A DNA stretch of 64,000 bases from Bacteroidota bacterium (lineage in GTDB: Bacteria; Bacteroidota; Bacteroidia; B-17B0; Aurantibacillaceae): NCBI GenBank assembly GCA_021156365.1, contig JAJNDK010000002.1, forward strand, positions 496,001 to 560,000, read 5' to 3'. Positions 1-8,018 of this stretch are shown here, one piece after another. A program made the position numbers and the translations under genes. Below the pieces are notes generated by a model. The model was given only the letters and a program-made list of their open reading frames with translations. It was not told the DNA's origin and ran no database searches. Each line of letters opens with the position of its first letter. The stretch's first letter is position 1.

Positions 1-1070
1 GTGATGCTCCTGTTGCAGCTGATCCTCCCGATGGAGCCCATGCATACATATATGTTGGAGTGCCGCCGGTAAGGTCTACTGTTGCAGCTCCGTCATTTGC
101 CCCGTTGCAGTTTACATTCGTTTGTGAAGAAACAGAAGCTGTAAGCACTGATGGTTGAGTAATATTCACTGCCTGCATAGTGGTACATCCATTCGCATCC
201 GTGATGGTACAGGTGTAATCACCGGTAGCTAATCCGCTTGCTGTTGCGGCAGTTCCGCCTGACGGGGCCCATAAATATATATAAGTTGGTGTGCCACCTG
301 CAGGGCTTACCGTTGCAGATCCGTCGCTTAGCCCGTTGCAGCTTACGTTCGTTTGAGAAGAAACAGAAGCCGAAAGCACAGATGGCTCGGTAATGCTTAC
401 TGATTGCATAGTGGTACATCCATTTGCATCCGTGATGGTGCAGGTGTATGTGCCTGCTGTTAATCCGCTTTCTGTAGCCGTAGTTCCTCCTGATGGAGCC
501 CACGAATACATATAAGTAGGTGTACCGCCTGTAACGCTTACCGTTGCGGATCCGTCGCTTAGCCCATTACAGCTTATGTTCGTTTGTGAAGAAACAGATG
601 TGCCAAGCGCCATGGCAGGCTGAGCGATAGTAACGGTTTGTGTGGTCACACATCCGTTCGCATCTGTAACCGTGCAGGTATAGGTACCGGCCGTCAATGA
701 TGAGGCTGTTGCAGCTGTTCCGCCTGATGGAGCCCAGCTATATGTATATATTGGAGTTCCGCCTGTTGCCAGTATTGTTGCAGCGCCATTGTTCCCACCA
801 TTACAGCTTACGGCTGTTTGTGAAGAAACGGAAGTGCCCAATGCCATAACAGGCTGAGTGATAGTAACAGTTTGAGTAGCCGAGCATCCTCCTGCTATGT
901 TCACTACTGTGCAGGTATACGTTCCGGTAGCGAGACTGCTGGCTGTTGCTGCTGTTCCGCCTGACGGAGCCCAGCTGTATGTGTAGCCGGGACCACCTGT
1001 TGCGCTAACCGTTGCAGTTCCATTCGTACCGCCAAAGCAGCTTACATTGGTTTGCGCCAAAATGCTTGTA
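1..1070 (-). repeat. Tandem SprB repeats, four full plus one partial
   Basis: The protein phrase WAPSGG recurs five times in the minus frame, with the matching DNA near positions 30, 260, 492, 725 and 962. The spacing is about 230-237 bp (77-79 residues). Units share QTNxSCNG, DGSATVS, TGGTPTY, AGTYTCTITDANGC and a closing QPSVL or QPxMALG. The two units nearest the left edge are most alike at the DNA level, which suggests recent unequal duplication. The array continues beyond the window. Confidence 0.9.
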
Positions 1071-3256
1071 ACCGGGGTAACACATTGCTGTACATCAAGT
1101 GATAATATCACATCGTCTATACGCCACACAACGGTTCCCGATTGAGCTCCTGATCCTCCGTATCCGTAAACCCTGTATGTAATTGCCGTTCCCGTAGCTG
1201 AATAAACTGTGGAAAACGAATTTGTTTTTAAGGACCAGGCGCTGTTTGTTGCAATAGAACCGGTGGCTATATTGGTAGTATAATTGTCCTTGCTGGAGCG
1301 TAATGCATAAGTAGTCGGGCCTGTTCCTGTAGAGCGGGTACCAAAGCTTAACTCATCCAGGGATACATAATATCCTGCAGCAGGAGTAAGTGTAAACTGA
1401 AAATAAGTACTGCCCGATACGGAAAGTGATGCGCCATTAACCGTTGAAGCGCCTGCATTATTCCCACCGGAAACGTCTGTGAATCCTGAAGAAGGAGAAG
1501 TCGCAGAAATCATAGCCGGAGATCCGTTGCTGTTGACTACAGTCATATTGGAAACTGTAAGATTAGCTACAGGTGTTCCCGAGGATGGTGCGGCTGTTGC
1601 AAAATCCCAGGTAACAGGACTTACTGTAATCGTGATAGATCCGCTGGTTGCATTGCTAAGTGAGCCCGAGCTTGCCTGAAGCGTATAGCTGCCTCCCTGA
1701 TCAAGCGATAAGGTACTGAAGGTAGCTACACCTGCAACGACTGCTACAGTAGTAGTTCCGGATAAGGTTCCCGGGCCGCTTGCTTTGGAAACAGTAACAT
1801 TGCCTGTATAATTCACATCTACCGAATTATCCGCTCTTCTTGCCTCTACGGTAAATGCAGTCAGAACACCTCCGGCAGTGCCGGAAGAAGGAACTCCCAC
1901 AAACGTAAGATGATCGGCAACTCCCAATACCGTAAATGAAGAAGAAGTTCCTGCCGTAAGATTATCACCCGAAGTGCGGGTAGCAGTAAGTGTTGCACCG
2001 GTACCTGCCGTTGAAAGGGTAACACCTGTTACGGTGAATGAGCTGGCTCCCATAGGAATTGTTCCTGTAGTCGTTCCACCGATCGTACCTGCATTTCCAT
2101 TCGTAGTTAGCGAGAAATCAGTATTGGCACTTACATTTTGCAGTATGTTACCTGCGTCCTGCGATTGCACGACTACATTAAAACCCGAGCCCGCTACAGG
2201 CGATGTCGGAGAAATAGAAGTGATCACAAATTTAGTAGGCGTTCCACCGGCGCTTACTACCGTAAAAGTAGCGCTCGTTCCGGCAGTTAAAACATCGCCC
2301 GAATTGCGGGTGGCAGTAAGTGTAACATTGGTAGCTGCAGCAGACAGTGTAACACCGCTTACTACTACCGAATTGGTTCCTGCAGAGATCGTTCCTGTAG
2401 TAACACCACCGATCGTTCCTCCGTTTGTATTGCTCAGGATAAAAACCGTATTGGCAACAACGTTTGCATTTGTACTGAAAAAATCCTGGGAGCGGATAGT
2501 AACATCGAATGGACTTCCTACCGTTGGCATAGCCGGGGAGATCGTTGTTACAGCTAATTTTACAGGTGCGAAGGTGGCTGTCACACTCACATTATCGATA
2601 CCTACTCCCTGCGAGTTGGAGCCGCCCGGCGTGACAAATGTCCATCTCAGGTACAGGGAACCGTTATTCGCAATATTAATATTGTTGATCGTAACGGATT
2701 TACCGGTTGAATTCGTTGCATTGTTAAAATCATACACATTCGATCCGGCTGCGTAGCTTATATCACCGGCCGAACGGGCAGTCCAGTTAGTCCCGTCGGG
2801 GGATGTGAAAAAAGTACCCGAAAAGGAATTTGTGTTATTCCTGTATCTCTCCCAATCGAACGATATCGTAATATTGGCTATCGTTGTTCCGGAGGTGTTC
2901 TGATAAAACGCCATAATAGCGCTTGGGCTTGCATAACCACCGGAAGTCATAACCCCCGGAGCACGATCTGATGTTGTAGTACTGCCCCAGTTGTACCTTC
3001 CTCCCGCTGAAGGTGCGCCAGAACTTGCCTGTTGGTTAGTCGCCGTAATATTGCCCGCCGCAGTATAGGTAGGCGCTGTAACACCTGCTACCGACATTTT
3101 CCAGTTCGACGGTAGGGAGGCCGTAGCCGAGGTCCCCAACGTATTAAAATTCTCCGTTACAGGAACAGCACCGGGAATACCGATCTGTGCCCACCCTGTT
3201 CCCACTGAGAACAGAGCAAACAACACCACTAAACATTTGTAGATCTTAGTTTTCAT
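1..3256 (-). CDS. Giant SprB-repeat secreted surface protein, N-terminal part only
   Basis: The minus-strand frame opens at ATG 3256 and stays open for 1,085 codons to the window edge, so the C-terminus is missing. Residues 1-23 (MKTKIYKCLVVLFALFSVG...) form a signal peptide ending near WAQ. Next come a choice-of-anchor-like beta-sandwich, two Ig-like modules of about 105 residues with repeated TISPxxPxxGxxFxV and TLTATRxSGDxLTAGTS phrases, another Ig-like module, a second choice-of-anchor-like region, and then tandem SprB repeats with the core SCNGxxDGSATVSxTGGTP and WAPSGGT. SprB repeats are known from the Flavobacterium gliding adhesin SprB and related T9SS cargo. I infer an exported cell-surface adhesin. 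No sorting domain is visible because the 3' end is outside the window. A long antisense open frame inside it is a by-product of composition. Confidence 0.85.
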   Translation of the reverse strand, partial: MKTKIYKCLVVLFALFSVGTGWAQIGIPGAVPVTENFNTLGTSATASLPSNWKMSVAGVTAPTYTAAGNITATNQQASSGAPSAGGRYNWGSTTTSDRAPGVMTSGGYASPSAIMAFYQNTSGTTIANITISFDWERYRNNTNSFSGTFFTSPDGTNWTARSAGDISYAAGSNVYDFNNATNSTGKSVTINNINIANNGSLYLRWTFVTPGGSNSQGVGIDNVSVTATFAPVKLAVTTISPAMPTVGSPFDVTIRSQDFFSTNANVVANTVFILSNTNGGTIGGVTTGTISAGTNSVVVSGVTLSAAATNVTLTATRNSGDVLTAGTSATFTVVSAGGTPTKFVITSISPTSPVAGSGFNVVVQSQDAGNILQNVSANTDFSLTTNGNAGTIGGTTTGTIPMGASSFTVTGVTLSTAGTGATLTATRTSGDNLTAGTSSSFTVLGVADHLTFVGVPSSGTAGGVLTAFTVEARRADNSVDVNYTGNVTVSKASGPGTLSGTTTVAVVAGVATFSTLSLDQGGSYTLQASSGSLSNATSGSITITVSPVTWDFATAAPSSGTPVANLTVSNMTVVNSNGSPAMISATSPSSGFTDVSGGNNAGASTVNGASLSVSGSTYFQFTLTPAAGYYVSLDELSFGTRSTGTGPTTYALRSSKDNYTTNIATGSIATNSAWSLKTNSFSTVYSATGTAITYRVYGYGGSGAQSGTVVWRIDDVILSLDVQQCVTPVTSILAQTNVSCFGGTNGTATVSATGGPGYTYSWAPSGGTAATASSLATGTYTCTVVNIAGGCSATQTVTITQPVMALGTSVSSQTAVSCNGGNNGAATILATGGTPIYTYSWAPSGGTAATASSLTAGTYTCTVTDANGCVTTQTVTIAQPAMALGTSVSSQTNISCNGLSDGSATVSVTGGTPTYMYSWAPSGGTTATESGLTAGTYTCTITDANGCTTMQSVSITEPSVLSASVSSQTNVSCNGLSDGSATVSPAGGTPTYIYLWAPSGGTAATASGLATGDYTCTITDANGCTTMQAVNITQPSVLTASVSSQTNVNCNGANDGAATVDLTGGTPTYMYAWAPSGGSAATGAS

Positions 3257-3606
3257 TTATTTTGATTTTAATTATTTTACTTTTTTGCCCGTATTTAAAA
3301 TTGCATTTAAACACTGTTTCACCGGTTGGGGTAGTCCGGAAAGGATCACAAAAATATAGCATTTTTGCTTATAAACAGTGGCCTTTAGCTAAATCCATGT
3401 TAAGGAATTGCTACCGAAATTGAAGGGAGAAAGGCGCTACACATCTTAAATAGATGAAAGGGGTATTTAAAAAAGTCAGAACAGTATAAATCCTGTTAAA
3501 ATGATTTTTCACTCTCAGATTGATAATTTAATTTTTCAGATATTGTAAGTCCGAAACAGGCATTGTTTTTAAGTGCCGACGTGGATCTTGATAAAAACGG
3601 AACTGT
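3257..3606. other. Divergent intergenic region without a gene
   Basis: This is 350 bp between the divergent starts of the SprB-repeat gene and the GNAT gene. It is AT-rich. The only signal I can support is a candidate -7 promoter box on the minus strand at 3349-3356. The open frames that cross it are antisense to the GNAT gene. Confidence 0.5.
3349..3356 (-). promoter_or_regulatory. Candidate Bacteroidota -7 box (TATTTTTG)
   Basis: On the minus strand TATTTTTG matches the TAnnTTTG -7 consensus, about 93 nt upstream of the SprB-repeat start. No convincing TTTG -33 element is placed at the usual spacing, so this is a weak call. Confidence 0.35.
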
Positions 3607-4101
3607 ATGGAACAGGAAAAAGAAGGAGCAGGCGCTTCGCAAATAGAAATAGTGGAATACAAACCGGAGCACCGGCTGCGTTTCAAAGAGATCAACGAGC
3701 AGTGGATCACCCGTCTCTATGTAATGGAAGAAGAAGACATCAAAACGGTAGAGGATCCCGAAGGCTATGTGCTGAAAGGCGGTGGAAAGATCTACATTGC
3801 GCTGTACAAAGGTTATCCCGTAGGCACCTGCGCCTACCTCAACATGGGTGATGATGTATACGAGATGATCAAGATGGCAGTAGACGAAAAGTTCCGCGGA
3901 CTGAAGATCGGAAAAAGCATCGGGGAAGAATCGGTGCAACGAATAAAAGAGCTGGGTGCAAAAAGGATCATTTTGTTTTCCAACACCACAGGTTCGGCAA
4001 CAGCCATCGACATGTACCGCAAGCTCGGTTTCAAAGAAGTGCCTTTGGGCAATTCCGAATTTATACGCGCGGATATCAAAATGGAACTGGTGTTCGGGTA
4101 A
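3607..4101 (+). CDS. GNAT-family N-acetyltransferase
   Basis: A 164-residue protein. The GNAT acetyl-CoA signature is visible as KMAVDEKFRGLKIGKSIGEE near residues 91-110: a beta-strand followed by the R/Q-x-x-G-x-G/A loop, here RGLKIG. It is followed by the conserved C-terminal AIDMYRKLGFKEV segment where GNAT enzymes close the fold. This family transfers acetyl from acetyl-CoA to a primary amine on a small molecule or protein. The substrate cannot be read from sequence. It starts at ATG 3607 without a recognisable Shine-Dalgarno site, as is usual in this phylum. It is monocistronic, between the divergent SprB gene and the integrase. Confidence 0.85.
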   Translation: MEQEKEGAGASQIEIVEYKPEHRLRFKEINEQWITRLYVMEEEDIKTVEDPEGYVLKGGGKIYIALYKGYPVGTCAYLNMGDDVYEMIKMAVDEKFRGLKIGKSIGEESVQRIKELGAKRIILFSNTTGSATAIDMYRKLGFKEVPLGNSEFIRADIKMELVFG

Positions 4102-4254
4102 GAAGGCATTCCGAAAATATAAGTCCGTGCAGCAGTTTGAAAACAGCCTCGCGAGCGCAGATTGTGTATAACCTATATTTTAAAATCTGGGAATCTGTGT
4201 CCCATTTAATCAACACCTACTGAAAGCCCCGGTCTTTGTGCAGACTTAAATGGT

Positions 4255-4262
4255 TATATTTG
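4255..4262 (+). promoter_or_regulatory. Candidate -7 box (TATATTTG) for the integrase gene
   Basis: TATATTTG fits TAnnTTTG and ends 11 nt before ATG 4274. A TTTG at 4235-4238 could be the -33 element, with a slightly short 16-nt spacing. Its position argues that translation starts at 4274 rather than at the upstream in-frame ATG 4250, which would precede the transcription start. Confidence 0.5.
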
Positions 4263-4273
4263 TGAGTACAACC

Positions 4274-5341
4274 ATGGCCAAAACATCCCATACCGATAAA
4301 GAAGGTTTCTTAAAGCTCTTCCGGCTGTTTATGAAAGAAAGCGGGAACGGTAAGCGCCTGAAAAAAGACGGGAAAAAGATCCGCCCCAGCACCGTCGACA
4401 ATTACATTTATACCTACAAGCTCTTAGAACGTTTTTGCACTGAAACGGGTTTCGATCTGAAATTCATCGTGGTATCCAAATCACGGAAACGCGATTTTGA
4501 ATCCGCGAAAAAATACTGGAAAAAATTCTATCTCGAATTCACCAATTATATGTACAAGGACCTGGACTATTACGACAACTATGTGGGCCTTGTGATCAAA
4601 TCGCTCCGCACTTTTTTCAATTATGTGAAGGAAGAGAAGAATATTGATATCGGCTCTTTTCACAAAACCTTTTACGTGCCAAAAGAAGAAGTGGCCATCA
4701 TTGCCCTGGCGCCGGAGCAGGTAAATTACCTGATCTATAACACGGAGCTCAATGCCATTCTGCCCGCTCACCTGCACCGCATCCGCGATATGTTCGTATT
4801 CGGCTGCACTGTTTGCCTGCGGGTATCCGATCTCTTAGCCATCCGCCCGCAGAACATCGTGAGCGAGAGTGGTAGTCATTACCTGCGCATCACTTCGCAG
4901 AAAACCGGCACCTTCACTTCCATCAAACTGCCCGACTATGCGATGGAGATCATCGAAAAATACCGTCTGCAAAAAGGTGCCACACTTTTTCCTTCCATCA
5001 GCAAAGACCGTTTTAATGCCGCGCTGAAAGACATGGGCAAATACCTGCAATACAACGAACCGATCGTGAAAACACGAACCAAACGCGGGGTGGAATGCAT
5101 CGTATACAAGAACAAGGCAAAAAAGCAGCATCATACACTCGCCGATATGATCACCACGCACACCATGCGCCGCACCGGCATCACAACCATGCTGCGGATG
5201 GGTATGCCCGATTACCTGGTGCGCAAGGTCTCCGGCCACTCGGCCAACAGCAAGGAGTTTTTCCGTTATGTGCAGCTGGCGCAGAATTACCTGGACAAAC
5301 ATACGGATGATGCATTCGAGAAGCTGAGGAATTTGGTGTAA
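4274..5341 (+). CDS. Tyrosine-type site-specific recombinase
   Basis: 355 residues from ATG 4274. An N-terminal SAM-like DNA-binding domain (about residues 10-140) is followed by the catalytic domain. The active-site set is complete: Arg183 in CLRVSDLL, Lys210 in SQKTGT, His296 and Arg299 in HTMRRTG, His322 in SGHSANS, and the nucleophile Tyr332 in FFRYVQL. The family (phage integrase, Bacteroides-type) cuts and rejoins DNA at paired short sites. No excisionase, relaxase or phage gene lies nearby, and neither a tRNA target nor flanking direct repeats are seen next to it. It is therefore either a domesticated recombinase, for example acting on an invertible promoter, or the last remnant of an element. 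An upstream ATG at 4250 would add eight residues. Confidence 0.9.
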   Translation: MAKTSHTDKEGFLKLFRLFMKESGNGKRLKKDGKKIRPSTVDNYIYTYKLLERFCTETGFDLKFIVVSKSRKRDFESAKKYWKKFYLEFTNYMYKDLDYYDNYVGLVIKSLRTFFNYVKEEKNIDIGSFHKTFYVPKEEVAIIALAPEQVNYLIYNTELNAILPAHLHRIRDMFVFGCTVCLRVSDLLAIRPQNIVSESGSHYLRITSQKTGTFTSIKLPDYAMEIIEKYRLQKGATLFPSISKDRFNAALKDMGKYLQYNEPIVKTRTKRGVECIVYKNKAKKQHHTLADMITTHTMRRTGITTMLRMGMPDYLVRKVSGHSANSKEFFRYVQLAQNYLDKHTDDAFEKLRNLV

Positions 5342-5350
5342 GCCCTATAT

Positions 5351-5390
5351 AAAAAAAGGACCGCCCGTTTTCTGAGCGATCCTCTTTCTT
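5351..5390. terminator. Bidirectional intrinsic terminator
   Basis: AGGACCGC (5357-5364) pairs with GCGATCCT (5376-5383) with one G-T wobble. The left side has a run of seven A and the right side a T-rich tail. It sits between the convergent ends of the integrase and the lipoprotein gene and can serve both. Confidence 0.65.
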
Positions 5391-5402
5391 TAAAGCATCC
5401 TT

Positions 5403-5912
5403 TTATTTCTTCACCGTTCCCTTCAGCCGTGTATACAATTTTTCGCAGGCATTTTCACCACACCAGGAGATCTGCATGGTGCCACCACGGATGGTGTCTT
5501 TTATCCGGTGCATCGTGATGGCTTCTCCGTCGAGGACAATGGCCACTTCTTTCGCCAGGCGTTTGGCGGTGAAGGTTTCTAACTGCTGAGCCGCTTCCGC
5601 ACTTAATGTAATGCTCAGCCTGCTTTTGAGGTCGGCATCTTTTTCTTTCAGAGGAAGCTGTTCCAGTTCGAGGGGTACAAAGTCGCTGGTGTCGATCTGC
5701 ACCTTTGTAAAGTCCTGCTCGTTGTAGATACTGTTATACTCCACTACTTTATCCGCTGTGTTGCTCAGCTCAAATACGCTGCTGTCTGTTCCGGTGGCAT
5801 TCACCTGGTAAAAGCCGTCGGGCAGCTTGTTGTTGTTTTCTGCAGGGCTTTGTTGCCGGCTGCAATTATAGAATGCTGTTGCAATGAACAGGATTAGAAT
5901 TATTTTTTTCAT
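5403..5912 (-). CDS. Lipoprotein with a SecDF P1-head-like domain
   Basis: 169 residues from ATG 5912, chosen because MKKIILILFIATAFYNC gives a lipoprotein signal with lipobox Cys17. A longer frame upstream has no signal peptide. Residues about 97-165 read RLSITLSAEAAQQLETFT...KEVAIVLDGEAI...GGTMQIS. This matches the pattern of the SecD/SecDF P1 head subdomain (L-T-x-E-A, L-A-I-V-L-D-G-x-x-x-x, G-G-x-x-Q-I-S). In SecD that domain is a periplasmic part of the translocon motor. Here it stands alone on a lipid anchor with none of the membrane segments. The P1-head assignment is from pattern recognition and should be confirmed by profile search. The function is unknown. Confidence 0.75.
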   Translation of the reverse strand: MKKIILILFIATAFYNCSRQQSPAENNNKLPDGFYQVNATGTDSSVFELSNTADKVVEYNSIYNEQDFTKVQIDTSDFVPLELEQLPLKEKDADLKSRLSITLSAEAAQQLETFTAKRLAKEVAIVLDGEAITMHRIKDTIRGGTMQISWCGENACEKLYTRLKGTVKK

Positions 5913-6000
5913 TTTGTAAATTTTTTTAATAATAAAATACGATCTCACGTTCTCCCGGCCGGAAGAAATACGTGAAAGGTTTAAAACAGGTTGGTTCAGA

Positions 6001-6327
6001 TCAGCGATGCGGGATATCGCCGTAGGCAGAATGGTGATGATAGAAGAACCTGCAAAAAAGATCAGGTGCTTCTTTCGAATAAGCGGATGCGGGAAAGGCA
6101 CCTATCCGGGCGGGGATGCTGATCGCCGGATCAAATGAAAAAACAGTGCTTAACAATACAGGAAAGCTTTGTCCGGTAGCAGCGTATTCCTGCGGCTGTG
6201 TTATAACTGCATTTACATCCTGCACCAGCTCCGAACTTTGTTCCATTGCTATATCCGCCTGATGATCCGGCATCCATTTGTTCGAAAAGAGGTTCAGGGA
6301 ACAAAAGAACAGTAGCAGGAATACCAT
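6001..6327 (-). CDS. Small exported hypothetical protein
   Basis: 108 residues from ATG 6327. I chose this start because MVFLLLFFCSLNLFSNKW is a short hydrophobic export signal. The frame continues upstream without a signal. The mature part is acidic at first (DHQADIAMEQSSELVQD) and ends in an aromatic, His-rich tail (FFYHHHSAYGDIPHR). I recognise no family. It lies 88 bp upstream of the SecDF-P1-like lipoprotein on the same strand. Coding status is uncertain. Confidence 0.4.
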   Translation of the reverse strand: MVFLLLFFCSLNLFSNKWMPDHQADIAMEQSSELVQDVNAVITQPQEYAATGQSFPVLLSTVFSFDPAISIPARIGAFPASAYSKEAPDLFCRFFYHHHSAYGDIPHR

Positions 6328-6592
6328 CCGGGTGAAGTAGCTGAAGCTATGTTCTTTTGTGTGCGGCACGATACAAATATAAGAAGAAAAATCCGGGCCG
6401 GCGGCCTTCCGGGCTCGATTTGGGCAAATCGCTCCACAGCAAAATCCATGAATTCCCCAATGCTGTGAAAGAAACATCCGGCTTAAATAAGAGGGAATTC
6501 CCTTTGTATCCTTGTACTTCCGGCCACATATTTTGTACAAAGGATTTGGCAGGAATGCCCTTTGCATATACTAATTCTAAAAAAATCTAAAA

Positions 6593-7222
6593 ATGAGAAC
6601 ATTCACAATCAAAACAATTGCAACTGCTGTAGTTGCCTCAGCACTTCTAATCACTTCGTGTAAAAAAGCCGAAAAAGGCGATACTGGTCCTGCAGGAGCT
6701 AATGGTACAAATGGAGTAGTACCTACTTACACAGATGGTTTCATCAAAGGTAATGTGTCAGGTACACGTGAAAACGGAACAGCTTTTAACGAGGCATTCG
6801 AATTCAAAAACTATTACAGCGGACCATCCGGAAGTCTTGACAGTAACAACGCTGCCAGCTTCGACTTCATGATCTCCCGTTCGAACGATGTATTCGGAGA
6901 GAACTCAGCTTCTATTACCGTAAACACTACTTCGAAAACAGCATCTACCGGTAGTATCACCCTGAATGACTTTTCTTTTAAAAAGTCGCTTGGAACCAAC
7001 AAATGGTTTGTATTCACAACCAGCGCAAGTCCTACTGCAACCATCACCGGTTTGTCGTATAACACCAGCAGCGGCTTGTTCACAGGTACATACTCCTTCA
7101 CTATCCCTGGTTTCCAGAACAGCACCGGTAACTCGGCATCAGTTAACGGAAGCTTCCAGGCAACTATGACGCAGATCTACCACCTGGTGAAACAGGGATC
7201 AGCAGCTCATTCAGCACAATAA
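6593..7222 (+). CDS. Lipoprotein with a short collagen-like segment
   Basis: 209 residues from ATG 6593. Residues 1-23 form a lipoprotein signal ending LLITSC, followed by KK, typical of Bacteroidota lipoproteins. Residues 29-41 (GDTGPAGANGTNG) are four collagen-like G-x-y triplets. The remaining 165 residues are Ser/Thr/Asn-rich and beta-strand-like, with no recognised domain. Collagen-like stretches next to the lipid anchor often act as stalks that hold a domain away from the membrane, which is my inference here. It is monocistronic with its own terminator. Confidence 0.75.
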   Translation: MRTFTIKTIATAVVASALLITSCKKAEKGDTGPAGANGTNGVVPTYTDGFIKGNVSGTRENGTAFNEAFEFKNYYSGPSGSLDSNNAASFDFMISRSNDVFGENSASITVNTTSKTASTGSITLNDFSFKKSLGTNKWFVFTTSASPTATITGLSYNTSSGLFTGTYSFTIPGFQNSTGNSASVNGSFQATMTQIYHLVKQGSAAHSAQ

Positions 7223-7240
7223 AAATAAATTGATCTTAAA

Positions 7241-7271
7241 AGAGCCTCTGTCAAACGACAGGGGCTTTTTT
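7241..7271 (+). terminator. Intrinsic terminator of the collagen-like lipoprotein gene
   Basis: AGCCTCTGTC pairs with GACAGGGGCT (one G-T wobble) around an AAAC loop and is followed by T6. It begins 19 nt after the stop codon. Confidence 0.85.
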
Positions 7272-7505
7272 ATGTCCGCTATTGATCAAGGGCGAGGACC
7301 GGGAGCCCGATATCCTTCCGTTTCCCCGCAAATACACGCCACGCCCGCTTTGCGCGCCTTTGTGGTTTACCACATTAACCGGTGTTTTTTACTTGATCAA
7401 GTAATTAGCCATCAGCGAATTATACATGCGATAGTGCGAATATGTGAAAAAAAGGTATGCTGAATAACCCGTGTTTACCCACTGTTATACAATTTTCCCT
7501 TGTGT

Positions 7506-7513
7506 TAAATTTG
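7506..7513 (+). promoter_or_regulatory. Candidate -7 box (TAAATTTG)
   Basis: TAAATTTG matches TAnnTTTG and ends 19 nt before ATG 7533 of the response regulator. No clear -33 TTTG was found. The 230 bp upstream of it, back to the terminator, hold nothing else I can support. Confidence 0.4.
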
Positions 7514-7532
7514 TGTTGAAAATGCAGGTGCG

Positions 7533-7979
7533 ATGGCAAATTTCAGAATATTGATCGCTGATGACGACGAGGATGATTATTCCATTCTCACGGAAGCATT
7601 CAATAAACTTATACAGCACGATATTAAGCACATAAAAGACGGGCAGGAGTTGCTCTTGTATCTTGAAACAGAGGCCGGGTCATCCAAAAATTTCCCGGAT
7701 CTTATTTTACTTGACATCAATATGCCTAAAACAGACGGGATCACAGCCCTTATATACATACGGTCCTCTTCCAGCCTCGCCCATATTCCCGTAGTGATGT
7801 ACACCACCTCTACCGATCATGAGCACATGGAAAGGTGCATGGGCCTGGGAGCGAACGGCTTTATTTCCAAAGCCTGGGGTAACGATGCCGTGCTAAAATC
7901 CGCAGGCCTTATCAACGATTTCCTGCAGGAGCTGAAAAAGGATCCCTTTAAACGATTTGTTCATAACAAAACCCTGTAG
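7533..7979 (+). CDS. Single-domain response regulator (CheY/Rcp1-like)
   Basis: 148 residues made of one receiver domain. The acidic cluster ADDDEDD lies at residues 9-15, the phosphoacceptor is Asp61 in LILLDINMP, the conserved Thr lies in VMYTTSTD near residue 92, and Lys113 is in FISKAW. All positions needed for phosphorylation are present. The spaced acidic cluster DDDEDD and PKTDG loop resemble the Rcp1-type receivers that pair with hybrid or phytochrome-like kinases. There is no output domain, so it probably acts by protein contact or in a phosphorelay. Its kinase is not in the window. It is 39 bp upstream of a LuxR-type regulator on the same strand. Confidence 0.9.
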   Translation: MANFRILIADDDEDDYSILTEAFNKLIQHDIKHIKDGQELLLYLETEAGSSKNFPDLILLDINMPKTDGITALIYIRSSSSLAHIPVVMYTTSTDHEHMERCMGLGANGFISKAWGNDAVLKSAGLINDFLQELKKDPFKRFVHNKTL

Positions 7980-8018
7980 CCATTCTTAAATGACAACCTT
8001 TACATTAAACCAACATAT

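Noticed and set aside
1974-2756. Long plus-strand open frame of 260 codons
   Set aside because: It is antisense to the SprB-repeat protein, is Val/Thr/Pro-rich without any domain, and mirrors the repetitive composition of the true frame.
6357-6590. 77-codon plus-strand open frame upstream of the collagen-like lipoprotein
   Set aside because: It is antisense to the 5' part of the minus-strand frame, is Lys-rich at random and lacks a signal or domain.
7230-7463. 77-codon plus-strand open frame
   Set aside because: It begins upstream of a strong intrinsic terminator and runs through it; no start signal or family.
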